Assembly: GCF_002803155.1 (NCBI RefSeq)
Contig: NZ_NNBP01000018.1
Span: 149,027 to 213,026, forward strand
Origin: Streptomyces sp. CB02959
Lineage (GTDB): Bacteria > Actinomycetota > Actinomycetes > Streptomycetales > Streptomycetaceae
Direction: 5' to 3'
Length of the DNA stretch: 64,000 nt
Position numbers and translations under genes: made by a program. Positions within the stretch are counted from its first letter, which is position 1. Each line of letters starts with the position of its first letter. Of this stretch, positions 63,969 to 64,000 are shown in pieces. The notes under the pieces were generated by a model. That model worked only from the letters and a program-made list of their open reading frames with translations, was not told the origin of the DNA and ran no database searches.

Positions 63969-64000
63969 AGTTCGGCGGTGTCCTACTCTCCCACAGGGTC
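63969..64000 (-). rRNA. rrf: 5S ribosomal RNA, 3' end only
   Basis: The minus strand reads GACCCTGTGGGAGAGTAGGA followed by CACCGCCGAACT, the conserved 3' part of actinobacterial 5S rRNA. The 5' part lies beyond the window, so an rrn operon oriented leftward continues to the right. Confidence 0.92.

Noticed and set aside
1..64000. tRNA genes, insertion sequences, prophage or integrase genes, CRISPR
   Set aside because: No tRNA-like fold, transposase, integrase, terminal inverted repeat or Cas motif was seen in the translated frames.

Overview
The window is high-GC actinobacterial chromosome, almost certainly Streptomyces. Third codon positions are nearly all G or C. It holds the developmental pair bldN and rsbN, the rex-hemACDB block with its Rex operator, the futalosine menaquinone genes, many Tat and lipoprotein signals, and a perfect Streptomyces-type parS site. 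The right end runs into the 3' end of a 5S rRNA, so an rrn operon lies just outside.

Layout. From 1 to 6.6 kb: a truncated long-chain acyl-CoA synthetase and a TetR regulator sharing a similar upstream element, an alpha/beta hydrolase, a dicarboxylate symporter, a small membrane protein and an acetyltransferase. From 6.6 to 13.3 kb: menaquinone synthesis (mqnE, a UbiX flavin prenyltransferase, the prenyltransferase mqnP and a UbiD decarboxylase), mixed with an Lrp/AsnC regulator, a rhomboid protease and a 44-residue protein. From 13.4 to 17.6 kb: small membrane, deaminase, DUF4291 and lipoprotein genes, then a Tat-exported phospholipase C with a possible PHO box. From 17.7 to 22.1 kb: the resA-ccdA-resB-ccsB cytochrome c maturation operon. 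From 22.2 to 26.5 kb: a deacetylase-like lipoprotein, a histidine phosphatase overlapping hemL, and a conserved hypothetical gene.

From 26.6 to 35.9 kb is an accessory-looking stretch: SDR/cupin pair, MazG-like protein, a TetR/flavin monooxygenase pair with three operator-like palindromes, a YnfA-type membrane protein between two degenerate tandem-repeat arrays (15-bp period before it, 19-bp period after it), another SDR, a DUF2306 membrane protein and an RtcB-type RNA ligase.

From 36 to 46.3 kb: two DUF3558-like lipoproteins, a DUF2637 membrane protein, class I lysyl-tRNA synthetase divergent from arginyl-tRNA synthetase, and a membrane-anchored XRE protein divergent from two DUF4232 secreted proteins. 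From 46.4 to 52.4 kb: rex-hemA-hemC-hemD(cobA) with overlapping genes, and hemB. From 52.6 to 64 kb: glutaredoxin-like protein, HAD phosphatase, bldN, rsbN, an acyltransferase/SDR operon, ribosomal protein bS22, a BldC-like HTH protein, a phosphatase, AcuC, an MFS transporter, a HAD hydrolase, then the rrn terminators and 5S rRNA.

Respiration links much of the window: menaquinone, cytochrome c maturation, haem from glutamyl-tRNA, and the redox sensor Rex lie within about 45 kb. The least explained features are the two tandem-repeat arrays around ynfA and the membrane-spanning XRE protein with its own upstream repeats.
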